NCBI GenBank assembly: GCA_009760855.2
Contig: WPIO01000024.1
Span: forward strand, 75,001-137,000
Origin: Cristatella mucedo
Lineage: Eukaryota > Bryozoa > Phylactolaemata > Cristatellidae
Reading direction: 5' to 3'
Length of the DNA: 62,000 nt
Shown one piece after another: positions 58,625 through 62,000 of this stretch. The notes under the pieces were generated by a model, which had not been told where the DNA came from, ran no database searches, and saw only the letters and a program-made list of their open reading frames with translations. Numbering within the stretch: the first letter of the stretch is position 1; every line of letters starts with the position of its first letter. The translations under genes were made by a program, and so were the position numbers.

Positions 58625-59480
58625 TATTCTAGGACCTTCACACATGCTGGCAAGTAAGCACGTCAATTGGTTAGTGATAGCTTGCTCAGTGTCAGCACAC
58701 ACAAGCAAACTAAGGACAACATGCAAGTGCTGAGCATATGAACAGGTGGGGCTAACTTCTTTCTTTCTGACATCTAGCCAATGGAAGTCACGATGTCAGT
58801 CGGGTGAGTTCTGGGCTTTGGAAGCAAGCAAACTGATGGCTCGCTCTCTAAAGGACTTGAGGCACAATTACACAACTTGAGCCAGAAGAACAGGCGGCAG
58901 GATGCAAAGCTTAAGAAGAAGTATTTCCTAGATTTCGGCTTGAGCAAGAGAATGACGAGTCCTAAAACTGAGTGACAAAACGTTGAAGTCGTTATGCTAT
59001 GTATGATAGAGAGCCAGTGCAGGTCGCAGAGAAGTGGTATGCAGCAGTATTGTGCACTACCTGTGAGCGACATTTTGTACAGACTGGAAGACCTGCAAGC
59101 AGCGAGCAGCACAAGTCAAGATGGGAGGTCACAAATTCACCAACCAATTTGGCTTCGGCATCCAAATCTAAGCAGGCTCTGTTATGGGGCAGAGGCTGGG
59201 CATATACGAACTTGACGGTGGAGCGGACGTGGTCATCTATCGTGAGGTCACTTTGGAACAAGGACACCCATATTGAGTGCTGATGCTACAGGAGATAAGC
59301 TGGCCGGGGCCATACTGACGGTTAGGCGTTTTAATATCAGATTAGCACCGGATTGGGCCAGAACTAGTAAGTTGGTCTGGAGCCATTCGGTTTGAGAAAT
59401 TTTGCTGCCATGCAGGTTCGAGTGGCAGCAATACATGCAATGCAAGGGAGTTCGATGTGCTGGAAGGCAGGGGCGGATCA
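58625..59480 (-). mobile_element. Old L2-like LINE fragment
   Basis: The minus strand contains NRACLDLDAEAKLVGEFVTS, LDLCCSLLAGLPVCTKC and C-terminal remnants, in two frames. The young family A copy ends exactly where the tail of this one should be, so the young copy may have inserted at that tail. Confidence 0.72.
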
Positions 59481-60497
59481 AAGCATATGCACAGCTATAC
59501 AAAGAAGAGTTACCACTGTCACCTGCCTACAACTGACTTGAAAACGTGCAGCAAACGACTATGGCTGGTGTCTAAGAGCATTTCCTGTTTGCACCTGCTA
59601 GCTGACTCAAATGTCCGAATTCAGCTGCATCCTGGTCAGTCACCAATTTGGCCAATTCAAAGTCACCTTGGCCAATTTCACCTTGGTGGACTTTTCTCGG
59701 CTTAAAATGCCGATGGAAAGGATGCATTTCTACTTGATCGCTGTAAATGACGGCGATTCGTAGCACGAAATAAATCTCTGGTGTTGGAAAAGTCAACGAA
59801 ATAGGCTGTCAGACTCCCACAATTTTGCCACCAGCCCTGCTGTGTACCCTGCAGCAGGCACTCCCTACCTCCTCACAGTAACCCGGGGTAGAAATAAATA
59901 CTCAAGCCGGCTCAGTCCTATCTGCTTCATGCTGGGCGAATTCAGAATGATAGATGCCGACTAACAGGCAGCACCTAAAAGAGGACGACACTTAGGGTGA
60001 TGCTGTGTACCCGTACCGGTGGGTATTCATCATGCTGGTAGGAGGGCTGTCATCTTCCTTTAGTTGGTTGTTTTGCAGCTGAATTCGTTCGAACCTGGCT
60101 GACTGACGACTGGCAGACTACCCCTCTCCTCCCCCCCCCCCGACACTAGCCAGAGAATGCACTGGCCGAATCAACCGGAATCAACCTGCTCGAAGAAGCG
60201 CTCAGTGTCCAAAACAGGGAGCGCCTGCCGACATCATGTGATGCCTGCCGAACCCCCGCCCGTCCAGCCTCCCTGTCCCAGCTCCCCCGTACGGCTGCCG
60301 CAAAGCTGCCACTACAGGAAAGCAGGTCAGGCACACGTGACAGTCGCAGCGTCCGGAAGCAAAAAGCCGTGGTACCGGTGCTTACAGGCATTGTCTATGC
60401 TGCACCTGTGTCTACGCTGGGAACCAACCGAGGGGTGAGCAGAAACGCGTTTGGTGACAACCACTAGCGACCGTCACCACCGAGATTAAAATATTAA
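59481..60497. other. no gene recognised
   Basis: A poly(C) run lies at about 60130-60141. The 80-95 residue frames around 60150-60440 on both strands are not recognisable. It could be NDRG intron. Confidence 0.4.
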
Positions 60498-60645
60498 AAT
60501 ATATAATTCATTTGTAGAGCGGCGACATAGGAGAACCGTGATCTCTATTCGGGCGCCAACACATTTGCCACGGGTGTCCAGCCCACAACCTCGGCCAGAC
60601 CTTGGTCGGGCAAGCGCCTTAACAACCGGGCCAAACCAGCGTGCG
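60498..60645 (-). mobile_element. tRNA-derived SINE (LINE-A tail type)
   Basis: Minus orientation. The A box appears in reverse as a CTTAACAACCGGGCCAAACC-like sequence and the B box region as CCACAACCTCGGCC. The tail at the low side has ATATAATTCATTTGTAGAGC. Confidence 0.8.
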
Positions 60646-61727
<1,082 letters not shown>

Positions 61728-62000
61728 CAGGAAGAGCACAAAGGGCCGCCAAAGAAAGATGACATCTGGCCGATGATCGATCGATGCCCTCTGGCTGCTG
61801 CTGCTGCTGCTGCTGACTTTGTCTGAGGCCAGTTAGGCTGGCAGCAGACAGGAGAGAGTGATGCAACCAGCCACACACTGAGCTGCTGGCTGCCACCGCC
61901 AGCCCTCTGCTTCTCACGAGGCAGCACTCATGTCCCCCTCCTGCCCAGTACTCCCATCCAAGGCGTCTCTGGAGCCATACGGCAAGCGGACCACGCCAGC

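Overview
This window is nuclear DNA from an animal, most probably a non-vertebrate one. It has interrupted genes with consensus splice sites, a metazoan-type mitochondrial ribosomal protein exon, many degraded copies of L2/CR1-type LINEs, tRNA-derived SINEs, relics of several DNA-transposon groups and very long dinucleotide microsatellites. The phylum cannot be fixed from the sequence alone. There are no bacterial operons, CRISPR arrays, intact rRNA genes or convincing functional tRNA genes.

Only two host genes can be supported, both partial and both on the minus strand. At 20657-20818 there is one exon of mitochondrial ribosomal protein S23 (MRPS23), inside a CpG-rich stretch. At 55809-57060 there are the last two coding exons of an NDRG-family gene (alpha/beta-hydrolase fold, N-myc downstream-regulated), joined by a 682-bp intron with matching phase. 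Upstream NDRG exons and the other MRPS23 exons were not found in the window.

The rest is dominated by repeats. Family A (L2-like LINE; 3' hairpin plus ATT-repeat tail) is the commonest: the longest copy is at about 45205-48485, copies keeping much of the RT are at 21485-23275, and many 3' pieces are scattered around. Family B (a second CR1/L2-type LINE ending in ATTAC-like repeats) occurs at 2168, 4225, 33171, 49441, 52785 and 53605. Family C is a third, older relative (19480, 38480, 51290). A tRNA-derived SINE family (1608, 8708, 24632, 28862, 33088, 37401, 39535, 52556, 60498) carries a 3' end that matches the family A LINE hairpin, so the two appear to share a reverse-transcriptase recognition tail. 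A second SINE type is at 12575 and 51485. DNA-transposon relics include a Tc1-like element with terminal inverted repeats (17152-18177), a pogo-like deletion derivative (38866-39160), a hAT transposase of the ZMYM1/TTF type (41650-42475) and a foldback-like element with arrays of GGACATTYCC in opposite orientations around a TTTAGGG-rich block (40471-41231).

Microsatellites are unusually long. AG/CT tracts cluster at 5.5-12.2 kb, CA at 13.8 and 30.6 kb, GT at 48.6 kb, AT at many sites, and a CAG/CTG tract of roughly 89 triplets lies at 61459-61727. Long open frames inside these tracts are artefacts. Several nested insertions give a relative order of events. The most interesting structures are the shared SINE/LINE tail, a SINE whose 5' end carries an inverted piece of its own tail inside a 14-bp target-site duplication, the foldback element, a three-armed 18-bp palindrome at 52378-52436, and an AT tract bounded by a 10-bp direct repeat inside a LINE.
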